DNA of 64,000 nt from an uncultured Erysipelotrichaceae bacterium (GCA_903789495.1 CAIFEQ010000001.1:122559-186558), one strand, 5' to 3'. Positions 11,055-21,540 are shown, counted from the first letter of the stretch. Program-made: numbers and translations. Notes: generated by a model not told the origin, from the letters alone.

Positions 11055-12443
11055 TCAGAATGTGACATAGATGAAGTCCTGCGGATCATACCCGGGACCA
11101 TAGACGCCGAAGATGATGGCGATGACCATCAGCAGGAAGTAGAAAGCCCAGCGTATGACAAAGGGCCTTCTGGCCAGGCCTTCCACCATGTTCCAGCGGT
11201 TACGCAGCAGATCGCTGACCACGATGATGCCCAGCAGAATCCACAGCCAGCCCCATTCATTCCCGGTCAGGCCCAGCAGGGCCGGATCCAGCGGCAGCGA
11301 AGCCGCCGAGAGCGGGAAAAGATCCCGGAAGATCTGCAGCGCCTCCGCCAGGCTGGCGGAACGGAAGAAGACCCAGAGCAGGCTGACCAGCACGAAGTTG
11401 ATCAGAACCCCCAGGACATGCAGCAGAGCAGACCAGAACTTCCCGATCTGCCGGTTCCGGAAGGGCCTGCGGAGCCAGCCTTCCAGGACGCTGAGCAGGC
11501 CATGGCCCAGACCCCAGCAGACATACATCCAGGTGGAGCCATGCCAGAGGCCGGAGACCAGAAAGACCAGCAGGACATTCAGGGCATGGCGCCCGGCACT
11601 GCAGCGGCTGCCGCCCAGCGGAATGTAGACATAATCCCGCAGCCAGCTGCTCAGGCTGATGTGCCAGCGCCGCCAGAATTCCTGGATATTGCCCGCCAGA
11701 TAGGGGGTATGGAAGTTGGCCGGGATATGATAGCCCAGCATACGGGCAGTGCCGATTGCGATGTTGCTGTAGGAATCAAAATCCACATAGATCCAGAAGG
11801 AATACAGGACAATGCCCAGAACCAGATACCAGCCCTGCAGGCCGGAGGACAGCAGACGCTGGGCAATCGGGCCGAGATAGTCGGCGATGACCAGTTTCTG
11901 AAACAGCCCCAGCCCCGCCTGGATACAGCCGTTTTTCTGATCGGTATAGGAAAAGGTAAACTGATCGGTTTCCTTCAGGAATTCGGCACAGCGGTTGATC
12001 GGACCGGCCTGGATCAGCGGAAAGAAATACAGATAGTCAAACAGTACGGCCGGATTCCGGATCACCGGACATTTTCCATGCTGCAGATCCAGCAGGTAGG
12101 AAACGGCCCGGAAGGTAAAGAAAGACAGCCCCAGAGGCATCAGGGGCAGCGTCCAGTCCAGCAGTCCTGCCGCCTTCCAGACCACCAGGGCACTGGCGGC
12201 CCCCAGGCCGAGCAGGAGGGTGATCTTCTGATTCCGGTAACGGGAAATCAGCAGACCGGCCAGCCAGACACAGACCAGATACAGCACAAAGAAGGCATAG
12301 CGCTTCACCGTATAGTGCAGAAGAGCAAAAAAGGCCAGATTGGCCACGCACACAAAAAACCATCTGGCCTTCTTCGGCGTCAGCCAGAGCAGTATCGCGG
12401 CAGCCCCAGACAAAAGAAGATACTCCAGGGTCAGTACGTTCAT
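11055..12443 (-). CDS. MBOAT family O-acyltransferase
   Basis: NIQEFWRRWHISLSSWLRDYVYIPLGGSR..FLVSGLWHGSTWMYVCWG. Confidence 0.93.
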   Translation of the reverse strand: MNVLTLEYLLLSGAAAILLWLTPKKARWFFVCVANLAFFALLHYTVKRYAFFVLYLVCVWLAGLLISRYRNQKITLLLGLGAASALVVWKAAGLLDWTLPLMPLGLSFFTFRAVSYLLDLQHGKCPVIRNPAVLFDYLYFFPLIQAGPINRCAEFLKETDQFTFSYTDQKNGCIQAGLGLFQKLVIADYLGPIAQRLLSSGLQGWYLVLGIVLYSFWIYVDFDSYSNIAIGTARMLGYHIPANFHTPYLAGNIQEFWRRWHISLSSWLRDYVYIPLGGSRCSAGRHALNVLLVFLVSGLWHGSTWMYVCWGLGHGLLSVLEGWLRRPFRNRQIGKFWSALLHVLGVLINFVLVSLLWVFFRSASLAEALQIFRDLFPLSAASLPLDPALLGLTGNEWGWLWILLGIIVVSDLLRNRWNMVEGLARRPFVIRWAFYFLLMVIAIIFGVYGPGYDPQDFIYVTF

Positions 12444-12490
12444 GCTTCCCCTCCCTGCATCTGTACACCCGTACTCAGCGTACCATGATT

Positions 12491-13030
12491 TCAGACGAAT
12501 TTCTCATAGGCATAGCGAGGATCATTGTCTTCTTCGACGTGTATGATCCCGGCTCTTTCATACCCCAGTTTGGCCAGCAGATGCTGCATCGGAATGTTAT
12601 CCGGATGCGTATCGATGCGGATGTGTCCGCACTGCTCCAGGGCCCAGTTCAGACAGGCGGTTCCGATGCCCGGTACCGAACCGTCGCCAGCCAGCCGGTG
12701 CACCACCCCATAGGTATTCCCCTGCTCTTCGCCCAGTGCGGCGATGGCGGGCCACTGGCCATCAGTAATCCGATCATAGCAGGGCTCGGCATGGGGTCCA
12801 ACCATCATGCAGAAGGTGCCGACGACCCGTTCCTGCGGCGTGCCGGCATCCAGGACGCAGACATAGCTGCGCTGCCGGGCAATATCCGTTTTCAGCAGTT
12901 CCTCTGGCGGCCAGTGCCGGTTTCCCCACTGCCGGGGATTGCCATGGGCCGCCATGAAAGCTCTGGCCGTGGCATAAATGTCCAGCATCTGCGGCAGATC
13001 CTCCATGCTGGAATGTCTGATTGTCAGCAT
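12491..13030 (-). CDS. GNAT family N-acetyltransferase
   Basis: MLTIRHSSMEDLPQMLDIYATARAFMAAHGNPRQWG..RIDTHPDNIPMQHLLAKLGYERAG; start trimmed. Confidence 0.85.
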   Translation of the reverse strand: MLTIRHSSMEDLPQMLDIYATARAFMAAHGNPRQWGNRHWPPEELLKTDIARQRSYVCVLDAGTPQERVVGTFCMMVGPHAEPCYDRITDGQWPAIAALGEEQGNTYGVVHRLAGDGSVPGIGTACLNWALEQCGHIRIDTHPDNIPMQHLLAKLGYERAGIIHVEEDNDPRYAYEKFV

Positions 13031-13098
13031 TCCTCTCTTTTCCTTTCTGTTTCTGTCTTCTATCCTATCATGTCCGCTCACGCAGTGTCTGCTGTCCG

Positions 13099-14019
13099 TT
13101 ATTCTTTCCACAGGGTGCTCAGACCATGTTCCGTCTCGGCCTCCAGGGAGGCCTGGCTGTGGCCGCCGCCCTCATTTTCCCAGTAAAGAAGATTCCGGGC
13201 ATTGATCAGATCCGGATAAGCCGACCGCAGGGCTTCGATCTGCGGCCGCATGGTGTATTTTGTGGAGTCCAGACTGCCCACCATTGCCAGGATCCGGAAA
13301 TCCCCGGGTCCATAGCCGCCCGCCAGCAGACCCTGCATGAGCTGTTCTTCCACCGGCTCATCAGAAAGCCGATCCAGCCAGCAGTCGCCGGCCATGGGCA
13401 GATAACAGGCAAAGGCATCGGCCTGCAGGGCCAGCACATCCCAGGTCGTCACGCCGCCCATGGAATAGCCGCCGAATGCCCGGTGCATCCGGCTCTGCTG
13501 CAGACCCTGTGCGTCCGTGCTCTGGGCATAGGTATGATACGTGCTTTCCACCGCCTGCAGCAGGAGTGGGACTTCCTGCCGGGCAAAGAAGTGGTTCAGG
13601 GGATAGTCCTGCGTGTAGTCGGCCTGAACAAAGGAGCGGTCCGGATAATAGGTCGGAAAGACCACCAGCATCGGGACTATTTCCCCGCTGCGGATCCATT
13701 CATCCAGCAGCGGTGCCAGATCTTCTGCCATCTGAGAAGCGCTGCCCTGAGAGCCATGCAGGAGGTAGACGATGTTCATGGGTTCCTGCTCCTCATAGGA
13801 CGCCGGCACATAGACGTAAGCCGTCTTGGTATAGGTCTGCTCTTCATAGCGGATCTCATAGCGTACCGTTTCCAGACTGCCGGCCTCCGCTGCGGCAGAT
13901 CCGCTCTGCGCCGTTTCCGGCGGCAGCGGTTCTGTTCTTCCGGCCGCACAGCCGCTCAGAATGCCCAGGTTTCCGATCACCAGAAAGACAAGCATCGTTC
14001 TGCTGAATTCTGTTCTCAT
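13099..14019 (-). CDS. Lipoprotein alpha/beta hydrolase (esterase D/feruloyl-esterase-like)
   Basis: Signal peptide with lipobox LSGC; AFGGYSMGGVTTWD nucleophile elbow. Confidence 0.8.
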   Translation of the reverse strand: MRTEFSRTMLVFLVIGNLGILSGCAAGRTEPLPPETAQSGSAAAEAGSLETVRYEIRYEEQTYTKTAYVYVPASYEEQEPMNIVYLLHGSQGSASQMAEDLAPLLDEWIRSGEIVPMLVVFPTYYPDRSFVQADYTQDYPLNHFFARQEVPLLLQAVESTYHTYAQSTDAQGLQQSRMHRAFGGYSMGGVTTWDVLALQADAFACYLPMAGDCWLDRLSDEPVEEQLMQGLLAGGYGPGDFRILAMVGSLDSTKYTMRPQIEALRSAYPDLINARNLLYWENEGGGHSQASLEAETEHGLSTLWKE

Positions 14020-14060
14020 TTCTTTTTCCTTCAGAAAAGAAGCACGCGCAGGTGCTTCTT

Positions 14061-15164
14061 TCATGCGTTTCTGCTGAACAGGTCCGTCAGCCAGGCCGCG
14101 TAATCCCGGACCCAGCCGCCGTCCCCGCCGAAGCCATGCGGCCAGCCGTCCAGCACGATCCGCCCGGCTGCGATTCCCATTTCAGATAACAGACGGTACT
14201 GCGCTTCAAACTGGTCATAGAACGGATCTTCCGTCCCGTACACAAAGAAGGTCGGAGGCAGATCGGCCTCTGCCAGCGCCGCCTGATCCAGCGTGCCGTG
14301 GGACAGCCTGCCATAGAAGGAATAGATCATCCCGTCTGCGGCGGCATAGGCCCTGAGCGCATCCAGTTCATCCGGCTGATACGAGGGATCCAGGATGGTG
14401 CCGCTGACGTCTTCGTCATAGCCCATCAGAAACTGCCCGGCCTGAATGCCGCCGGCGGAATACCCCATCACGGCAATGTCATCGGGATCAATGCCGTATG
14501 TTTCGGCATTCTGACGGATGAACCGGACGGCCCGGGCCACATCCAGGGCCCCTTCCTGCTGGCTGTACGGCTGCAGGCGGTAATCCACGATGAAGGGCCG
14601 CAGACCATACTCCCGCAGCTGGGCCGCAGTAGGCAGGGTATCCGTGTAGTTGCCCCGGATCCGATAGGCACCGCCAGCCAGCAGGACGACGGCTCCTCTG
14701 GCGCTGACCCCTTCCGGCAGCGGGATGGACGTGACATAGGGACGGAAATCATAGGGGTCAAAGTAGCCGGTCATTCCCGGCGTAAAGGCCGTGACGGCCG
14801 GAACATTGCCTTCTTCCCAGAGATACAGGGCCTGGAATTCATCCGGTCTGACCTCGGCATGTGCAACCGTATCCTCTGCCCGTTCCGGCAGAGGCATCCT
14901 GCGCACCTGCAGGTCCTGGGACCAGTCTCCCATGAGACCGGACCCATAGTCATAGGCGGGCGGAAAGTCTGCCGGTGCCGCCAGCGTTTCGCCGGAGGTC
15001 CCTTCGCGCAGACCGCTTTCTGTACTTTCCTGATTTTCCTGCATGGTTTCTCCTTCCGCCGGCTGTGTCTGACTGCCGGCCTGACCGGCACAGCCGCTCA
15101 GGGAGAGCAGAGCGGCCAGGGTCAGGCCAGACAGATGCTGTAGGATTTTTCCCGGGTCAGTCAT
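14061..15164 (-). CDS. Lipoprotein alpha/beta hydrolase (Aes-like)
   Basis: LSLSGC lipobox; VVLLAGGAYRIRG, AVMGYSAGGIQAGQ, DGWPHGFGGDGG. Confidence 0.82.
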   Translation of the reverse strand: MTDPGKILQHLSGLTLAALLSLSGCAGQAGSQTQPAEGETMQENQESTESGLREGTSGETLAAPADFPPAYDYGSGLMGDWSQDLQVRRMPLPERAEDTVAHAEVRPDEFQALYLWEEGNVPAVTAFTPGMTGYFDPYDFRPYVTSIPLPEGVSARGAVVLLAGGAYRIRGNYTDTLPTAAQLREYGLRPFIVDYRLQPYSQQEGALDVARAVRFIRQNAETYGIDPDDIAVMGYSAGGIQAGQFLMGYDEDVSGTILDPSYQPDELDALRAYAAADGMIYSFYGRLSHGTLDQAALAEADLPPTFFVYGTEDPFYDQFEAQYRLLSEMGIAAGRIVLDGWPHGFGGDGGWVRDYAAWLTDLFSRNA

Positions 15165-16239
15165 TGTAGATGACCGGCTTGATCAGACTGCGGTCATGGT
15201 TCAGGAAGAGATCCATGGCCTGCGGAATCTGCTCCATGCCGTGGAAGCGGTGCGTGATCATCTTCTCAGGCGCGACTCTGCCATCCGCAATCAGTCTGAC
15301 CATCCGGCTCATCAGCAGCCTGCCGCCGCCGCAGCCGATGCCCTTGATGGTCTTGTCCCCATAGCCGTAGCCCCAGGCAGCGGGATCAATGGGAATATCT
15401 TTTCCGCTGAAGTAGGCCGACAGATTGACCAGAGTACCGCCCTTCTTGAGCATCTTCAGGCCCTTCGACAGCTCGGCTTCCGTACCGCCGCACAGGACGA
15501 CCCGGTCCACCGGACCGTCGTTGGCGCGGATGATGTCATCAATGTAGCCCTCCTTGTGGTAATCCACGCAGTGCGTGGCCCCGTATTCCTTTGCCGCCTC
15601 AAAGCAGACCGGACGGGAACCGATGGCAAACACATGCCCCGCTCCGTGCAGAACCGCTGCCCGGACGGCCATCAGACCGACCGGACCGATGCCCAGAACA
15701 GCAACCGATTCCCCGAAGCGCAGATCCAGCGCCTCCACGCCCGTAAAGGCGGTGCACATCATATCCGGTACCATGACGGCCTGTTCCAGACTGACATTGT
15801 CCGGAATCAGAGCCAGGTTCATGTCCGCGTCACGGATGTAGTATTCCTCCACAAAGGAGCCGCCGCGGTCCGGATAGTCGATGCCGGCATACATGTTGTC
15901 CTGAACCTGAGCCGCATGGCCATCCTGGGCTTCCAGGCTGCGCCAGTGCGGCATGATGGCACAGACGATGACCCGGTCACCCGGCTTGAAATCTCTCACC
16001 TCACTGCCGACCGCGACGATTTCGCCGCACATCTCATGCCCGGCTGCCTTGCCCACCAGATAAGGCAGAGAAGCCGCACCGGTAGCACACAGATGGGCAT
16101 CGCTGGTGCAGGGTGACCAGATCAGCGGCCGGATCAGAGCCCCGGTGGGAACGATGTTCTCCGCCTCCGGGACCGGGCAGTGCGGGCTGACCTCCATTCT
16201 GTTTTTCCCGGCAATCACAACACCTTTCAGATAACGCAT
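15157..16239 (-). CDS. Zinc-dependent alcohol dehydrogenase
   Basis: MRYLKGVVIAGKNRMEV..GHEMCGEIVAVGSEVRDFKPGDRVIV..VAVLGIGPVGLMAVRAA; the ORF-track start (16512) lies in a frame overlapping EFR1, so trimmed. Confidence 0.88.
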   Translation of the reverse strand: MRYLKGVVIAGKNRMEVSPHCPVPEAENIVPTGALIRPLIWSPCTSDAHLCATGAASLPYLVGKAAGHEMCGEIVAVGSEVRDFKPGDRVIVCAIMPHWRSLEAQDGHAAQVQDNMYAGIDYPDRGGSFVEEYYIRDADMNLALIPDNVSLEQAVMVPDMMCTAFTGVEALDLRFGESVAVLGIGPVGLMAVRAAVLHGAGHVFAIGSRPVCFEAAKEYGATHCVDYHKEGYIDDIIRANDGPVDRVVLCGGTEAELSKGLKMLKKGGTLVNLSAYFSGKDIPIDPAAWGYGYGDKTIKGIGCGGGRLLMSRMVRLIADGRVAPEKMITHRFHGMEQIPQAMDLFLNHDRSLIKPVIYND

Positions 16240-17045
16240 GATGATTCCTCCTTTTCCGCTTCTTCCGGAAGCGCTTTGCGCCAGTTGGCATGAACCAGAT
16301 CCGACAGACTGACATGGACATTGCGGTAGCGGGTCTGGGGATCCGGTTCCCGGAAACCCAGAACCGGGTTGATCCGGATGGCCTTTTCCGGGCAGACATG
16401 CACACATGCCATACAGGCCTGGCAGTTCTTCCGGTTCCGGACCGCCCGATGTTTCTGCAGATGAATACAGCCGGCCGGGCAGACCTTCGTGCACAGACCG
16501 CAGCCGATGCACCGGGCCGTAAAGCTGAAGTCTGCCCAGACCGTGGCCGGCTGATGCCCGACCAGCTGCAGGTAATGCTCATGCGCCTGCCGGTCGGCCT
16601 CGGTCACTTCCTCAAAGCCATGTTTTCTGACGGCAAGATCCTGACGGATCACCTCCAGCTGTTCCTCCACATGCTTGTCCAAGGCCAGCTGTTCCTTCAT
16701 GTCAAAGGCGGGCAGAAAATTGTCCACCATCAGCAGGGTGCGGATATAGTCGATCCGCTTCCCGGCATCACCGAAGACCTGACGGGCCAGTTCCACGGCA
16801 TTGGCATGCCGGTTCCCATAGGTCAGGATCAGAAACACATAGGAAGTCTCAAAGGTGGCCCGGCTGATGAAGGCCTTGACCATCTGCGGCATCTCATGCC
16901 CGTAGATCGGGGCCACGATGCCGATCCGCTCCGAGCGGAAATGCAGGTCTGTACGGTCAATCACCTGGGGAATACTGATGACATCCGTATCCAGACTCCT
17001 GGCTGCATACAGACTGTTTCCGGTTCCGGAAAAACAGAAGATCAT
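16227..17045 (-). CDS. EFR1-type flavodoxin/ferredoxin fusion
   Basis: N-terminal MIFCFSGTGNSLYAAR flavodoxin; CIGCGLCTKVCPAGC and CQACMACVHVCPEKA 2x[4Fe-4S]. Confidence 0.9.
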   Translation of the reverse strand: MIFCFSGTGNSLYAARSLDTDVISIPQVIDRTDLHFRSERIGIVAPIYGHEMPQMVKAFISRATFETSYVFLILTYGNRHANAVELARQVFGDAGKRIDYIRTLLMVDNFLPAFDMKEQLALDKHVEEQLEVIRQDLAVRKHGFEEVTEADRQAHEHYLQLVGHQPATVWADFSFTARCIGCGLCTKVCPAGCIHLQKHRAVRNRKNCQACMACVHVCPEKAIRINPVLGFREPDPQTRYRNVHVSLSDLVHANWRKALPEEAEKEESSCVI

Positions 17046-17273
17046 AGGCTTTCCTCCCGGAAGGCTGCTGCTGATCTCTGCCTTCCTGTGCTCTACGTCT
17101 GCATGCTAGCGGGAATCCGGAAATCTGTACAATATTGTTTCCGCAACCAGCTATTCAGCAGATGAATTCTCCTTTTCGTTTTCCATCATGTACTTCCCGG
17201 GAAATCCGGATTATGCTCAGAATCGGAAATGCAGAGCCGTCCTGCGGTTCTGCATCTGGCCAGGAGGAAGAAC

Positions 17274-18461
17274 ATGAAAACATTTCAGTACACAGGAATG
17301 CCCAGGGTCTACTTCGGGGAAGGTGCCCTGGAGACGGCACTGACTGCGGAACTGCCCCAGATCGGCAGGCGGGTCATGCTTGCCTATGGCGGCGGCTCCA
17401 TCAAGCGCAACGGGATCTATGATCAGGTGTGTGCCCTTCTGCACAAAGCCGATAAGACCATCATTGAGTTCAGCGGCATCATGGCCAATCCGACCTATGC
17501 CAAGGTACAGGAAGGCGCCAGGCTGGCCCGTCAGGAAAAGGTGGACTTCATCCTGGCCGTCGGCGGCGGTTCCGTCATGGACTGTTGCAAGATCGTCTCT
17601 GCCCAGGCCAGGATGGAAGAGGATATCTGGAACGCCGAGTTCAGTGAACATAAATATCCCACGGATTTCCTGCCGCTTGGCATGGTGGTGACTGCTTCCG
17701 GCACCGGGGCCGAGATGAACAATGGCGCCGTGATCACCAACGAAGAAACCCGGCAGAAGAACGGCATGGGCGGAGCCCTGGCCCGCTTTGCGGTGCTGGA
17801 TCCGTCTTACACGCTCAGCGTACCGATGTCCCAGGCGGTGTCCGGAGCCTTTGATACCCTGTCCCACTGCATGGAAACCTACTTCGGCAGACCGTCGGAA
17901 ACCAATGTCTCCGATGAGATCAATGAAGCCATCATGCGGAATGTCATCCGCAACATCCGGGCCATGATCGCCCATCCGGAAGACGTCGGTGTCCGTTCCG
18001 AACTCATGTGGGATTCTTCCATGGCGGAAAACGGCATCCTCAAGCTGGGCAAGCAGACGGACTTCCAGTGCCATATGATCGAGCATCAGCTCGGTGCCTA
18101 CACCGACTGCAATCACGGGCAGGGACTGGCTGTCATTCACCCGACGGTCTACCGGCACCTGCTCAAGGGCAACACATCAAAGTTTGCCCGCTTTGCCCGT
18201 GAGGTCTGGCAGCTGCCTGCGGAAGGCCGCTCGGAAGAAGAACTGGCGGCTGCCGGGATCCAGGCGCTGGCCGACTTCATCCGGGAAATCGGTCTGCCTG
18301 CCACGCTGACCCAGCTCAAGGCCAATCTGCGTCCCGGCAGTCCGGATCCTGCCGACCGGGATCTGCTGCGCAGGGTGGCAGACAGCACCATCCTTTCCGG
18401 CGGCTGTGCCCGGAAGCTGACGGCAGATGAAATCTTCCAGATTCTGACCGAGTGCCTCTGA
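17274..18461 (+). CDS. Iron-containing alcohol dehydrogenase
   Basis: YTGMPRVYFGEGALE..AVGGGSVMDCCKIVSA..GTGAEMNNGAVITNEE..DTLSHCMETYF..GAYTDCNHGQGLAVIHP. Confidence 0.92.
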   Translation: MKTFQYTGMPRVYFGEGALETALTAELPQIGRRVMLAYGGGSIKRNGIYDQVCALLHKADKTIIEFSGIMANPTYAKVQEGARLARQEKVDFILAVGGGSVMDCCKIVSAQARMEEDIWNAEFSEHKYPTDFLPLGMVVTASGTGAEMNNGAVITNEETRQKNGMGGALARFAVLDPSYTLSVPMSQAVSGAFDTLSHCMETYFGRPSETNVSDEINEAIMRNVIRNIRAMIAHPEDVGVRSELMWDSSMAENGILKLGKQTDFQCHMIEHQLGAYTDCNHGQGLAVIHPTVYRHLLKGNTSKFARFAREVWQLPAEGRSEEELAAAGIQALADFIREIGLPATLTQLKANLRPGSPDPADRDLLRRVADSTILSGGCARKLTADEIFQILTECL

Positions 18462-18469
18462 GCAGAACA

Positions 18470-20416
18470 ATAGGGTAGAGTGAGCCGCGTGAGCGGCTCG
18501 ACCCTCCCATTGCACCGTACGTACGGTTTTCCGTATACGGCGCTACGTCTGTATTTATGCACGGATACTGAGATAGTAGTTCAGCGGGTTGACCAGTCCT
18601 GGCCGACCCGTTTTCCTGTTTGGCAGGGCCAGTACTTTCGGGCTCAGGGCGTAGTTGACCACATCCATTCCGCATCTCCGATACCAGCCCAGGCGGGAAT
18701 TGGCCACCTTGAAGGTATCTTCTTCTGTGAAATGACAGTGAAACGTCCGATTGAGTTTCTGCAGATTGATATCGATTCTCTTCGGTCTTTTCCACTGCTT
18801 GATGATGATCACTCTGACCTTGTGCCGCATCCATTGACCGAACCGGTCAAGAAAGCCCTTCATATCTCCTATGGAGAAATAATTGATCCAGCCTCTCATG
18901 ATCTGATTCAGCTTTGTGAATGTGACTGCCAGCGGTCTGGACACTGCCTCTCTGCGTTTCAGAACCAGCCTGACTTTGGCGATCAGACGTTTCTTCCTGT
19001 CATCGCTTGGCTTGCAGTGCCATCCATCCTTACTGCTCTTCCAGTACGTAAAGCCCAGGAACTCACTGTTCTGCGGTCTGCCCACCTTTGTTTTGGTCGG
19101 ACTGACCTTCAGGAACAGCTTCCGTTCCAGCCACGAGGCTGCCGACTTCATCACCCTGTTTGCGGCCATCTCGCTTCCGACAAAGATATCGCAGTCATCT
19201 GCGTATCGAACAAAGTGCAGTCCTCTGCTCTCCAGTTCCCTGTCAAATTTATCCAGATAGATGTTCGCCAGTATCGGCGATAACGGGCCTCCCTGCGGGA
19301 CACCCATTTCCGAGGGTGATACGAGACCGTTTTCCATCACGCCGGCCTTCAGGAACGACCTGATGAGATGGAGCGTCTTCCTGTCGTTCACCTTCTCTCT
19401 CAGAATGGAGATCAGCTTGTCGTGATTCACCGTGTCAAAGTACTTCTCAATGTCCAGATCGATGACCCATTCATACCCGCTGTTCAGGTATTCCAGCACC
19501 TCTTCCATGGCGCCATGCGCACTCCGGTTCGGGCGGAATCCATAGCTGTGTTCACTGAACGTACTGTCCTAGATCCGGCTCAGTACCTGGGCCACGGCCT
19601 GCTGAATGACCCGGTCCGCGACCGCCGGGATGCCCAGCGGCCTTTGCTTGCCGTTCGGCTTGGGTATATAGACTCTGCGGACCGGTTTCGGTCTGTACTG
19701 CATGTTCCGGATTTCTGCTTTGATTTCTTCCCCATGACGGGCAAAGTATTCTTCCAGTTCTCCGGTTTTCATCCCGTCCGTTCCGGCGGCGCCGTGATTC
19801 CTCTTCACCCTCTGAATCGCTTCTCTCAGGTTCTGATCACTCAGGATCACTTCAATGAGTTCCATTCCGCTGTGCCACTCCTTTCTATTTACAGAGAATT
19901 CCGAAATCGTCCCCGGGCCTTTTGCCGTCAGAAGCTACGTTCTTCTGCCTCAGGCTTATTCTCCCTTTCGGACTGTTCGGATCTTGTGTATAGTGGGGCA
20001 CACTATACAGACATTAGGTCCTTCGCTCCGCTTCCATTACAGAAGTTTCAACGCTACTGTGACCTCAGCTGACTTCTTGCGATAGACCTTTTCCGACCGG
20101 AGTTTTACGATAGCTGTTTGAAAGCGTTTCGGATTTCTCCGTCCGCAAGATCTCCCGGGATAAGACATACATCCTTCGTTTCCACAGCCCTCCGATTTAC
20201 TGCTTTGGCCTTACGTCTGTCTTTAGGACTTTGGCTTGTATGGCAGCCTTATCCGCCTCACAGCCTCATCGGATTCCTGTGCGTAGGCTCAGAAACCTGC
20301 TAGCCACTGCTTTCACCCATGACGTCACCGTCACCGGCTGGTGGTTCACTTCACTTGGCGACAAATACCTGTGATCCGCATTTCAGCGGACTGGATGTAT
20401 GCCATGCCCGGCATAC
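18470..20416 (-). mobile_element. Group II intron (class C-like), about 1.95 kb
   Basis: Candidate 5' end GTATGCCGGGCATGGCATACATCCAGTCCGC at 20416; candidate domain V AGCGCCGTATACGGAAAACCGTACGTACGGTGC and domain VI AGGGTCGAGCCGCTCACGCGGCTCACTCTACCCTAT ending at 18470; encodes an intron RT; immediately 3' of an intrinsic terminator. Confidence 0.85.
18555..19865 (-). pseudogene. Group II intron reverse transcriptase/maturase interrupted by an in-frame TAG at 19571-19569
   Basis: ORFs 19569-19865 and 18555-19508 are in the same frame; joined protein ..QAVAQVLSRI*DSTFSEHSYGFRPNRSAHGAMEEVLEYLNSGYEWVIDLDIEKYFD..FVRYADDCDIFVG. Confidence 0.9.
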
Positions 20417-20420
20417 CATG

Positions 20421-20463
20421 AAAATCCCGGAACCTGACAGGAAAAACAGGTCCCGGGATTTTT
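20421..20463. terminator. Bidirectional intrinsic terminator between LysR gene and intron
   Basis: AAAATCCCGGAACCTGACAGGAAAAACAGGTCCCGGGATTTTT. Confidence 0.8.
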
Positions 20464-20479
20464 GCGCTGTCCGGCCGGT

Positions 20480-21337
20480 TCAGGCAAAGACCGCCTGCAG
20501 CTGGTACAGCATGTTTCTCCTGCAGGTGAGATAGTAGGTGACATTCACCTCCGGATCGGTGATCTGCACGGCAGTCCGACCGGTGATGTCTTTCATGCCC
20601 TTCAGGGAGAGATCGGTCACAAAGCAGGGCAGAACGGAATTTTCAATCAGCTCCCGGAAGGTATAGCGTTCATTCTGCATCAGGACCCGGGAATCCGGCA
20701 TCTTTCGATGGACAATCTCCGACCAGAAACCGATATCGGAGAACAGCAGCATGTTTTCGCCGTTCATATCCGCCAGCTTCAGCTTCTTCCGGCGAGCCAG
20801 GCGGTGGTGCACCGGCAGATAGAACAGCAGGTGTTCCTCCCCGATGGCTTTGGCATAGAACTCGGAAGTCTGACCTTTCTTTCCCTTCTTTGAAGACAGG
20901 TCATAGGGCAGGATGACCAGCTGATAGCGGTCCTCTGTCAGACCTCTCTCGAGGTCGGCCGGCAGCCCGGGCTCCGAGACAATGGCTTTCTGCGGAAAGG
21001 CCCGCGAGATCCGGCTGATCAGGCCGGGCAGTTCGATGACGGCAGCCGTGCCGATGGAGATGGTCCGGCTGGCCCGGTCATAGGAACGGACCCGATCCAC
21101 CATCTCATCGGTCTGTTTCAGCAGCAGCCGGATCTCTTCCGCCGCCAGCCTGCCATTGTCATTCAGGGCAATGCTGTTGCGGGTCCGGTTGAAGAGCGGA
21201 ACTCCGAAAGTCTCCTCGGCTTTCTTCATGGCCCGGGTAATGGTCGGCTGTGAAATGGTATACTTTTCCGCCACCTCCGTCAGCGTTCCGTACTGGGCAA
21301 ACGCCGCAAAATACTGCATTTCCTCATACGTCAGCAT
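20480..21337 (-). CDS. LysR family transcriptional regulator
   Basis: N-terminal HTH MLTYEEMQYFAAFAQYGTLTEVAEKYTISQPTITRAMKKAEETFGVPLFNRTRNSIALNDNGR. Confidence 0.92.
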   Translation of the reverse strand: MLTYEEMQYFAAFAQYGTLTEVAEKYTISQPTITRAMKKAEETFGVPLFNRTRNSIALNDNGRLAAEEIRLLLKQTDEMVDRVRSYDRASRTISIGTAAVIELPGLISRISRAFPQKAIVSEPGLPADLERGLTEDRYQLVILPYDLSSKKGKKGQTSEFYAKAIGEEHLLFYLPVHHRLARRKKLKLADMNGENMLLFSDIGFWSEIVHRKMPDSRVLMQNERYTFRELIENSVLPCFVTDLSLKGMKDITGRTAVQITDPEVNVTYYLTCRRNMLYQLQAVFA

Positions 21338-21540
21338 TTTCCTTTTCTCCTCTCCTGCTCTGAAACAGCAGCTTTTTCTGTCTCTATTATAAAGCCCTGC
21401 CGCTATACCGGCTTTGTATTCTGTTTCAGTCCTCTAATTTCTGCCGCAATACCCGGAAAGGGTCTGTCAGTGCGAACCCGCGCAAAAATCTCCGTGAAAG
21501 TGTCTTCACGGAGATTTCCGGGCGTGCATGGCAAGAGGGG

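Noticed and set aside
10323-12488. 721-aa plus-strand ORF
   Set aside because: Antisense shadow across the DltD-like and MBOAT genes; Gln/Asp-rich, no recognisable domain.
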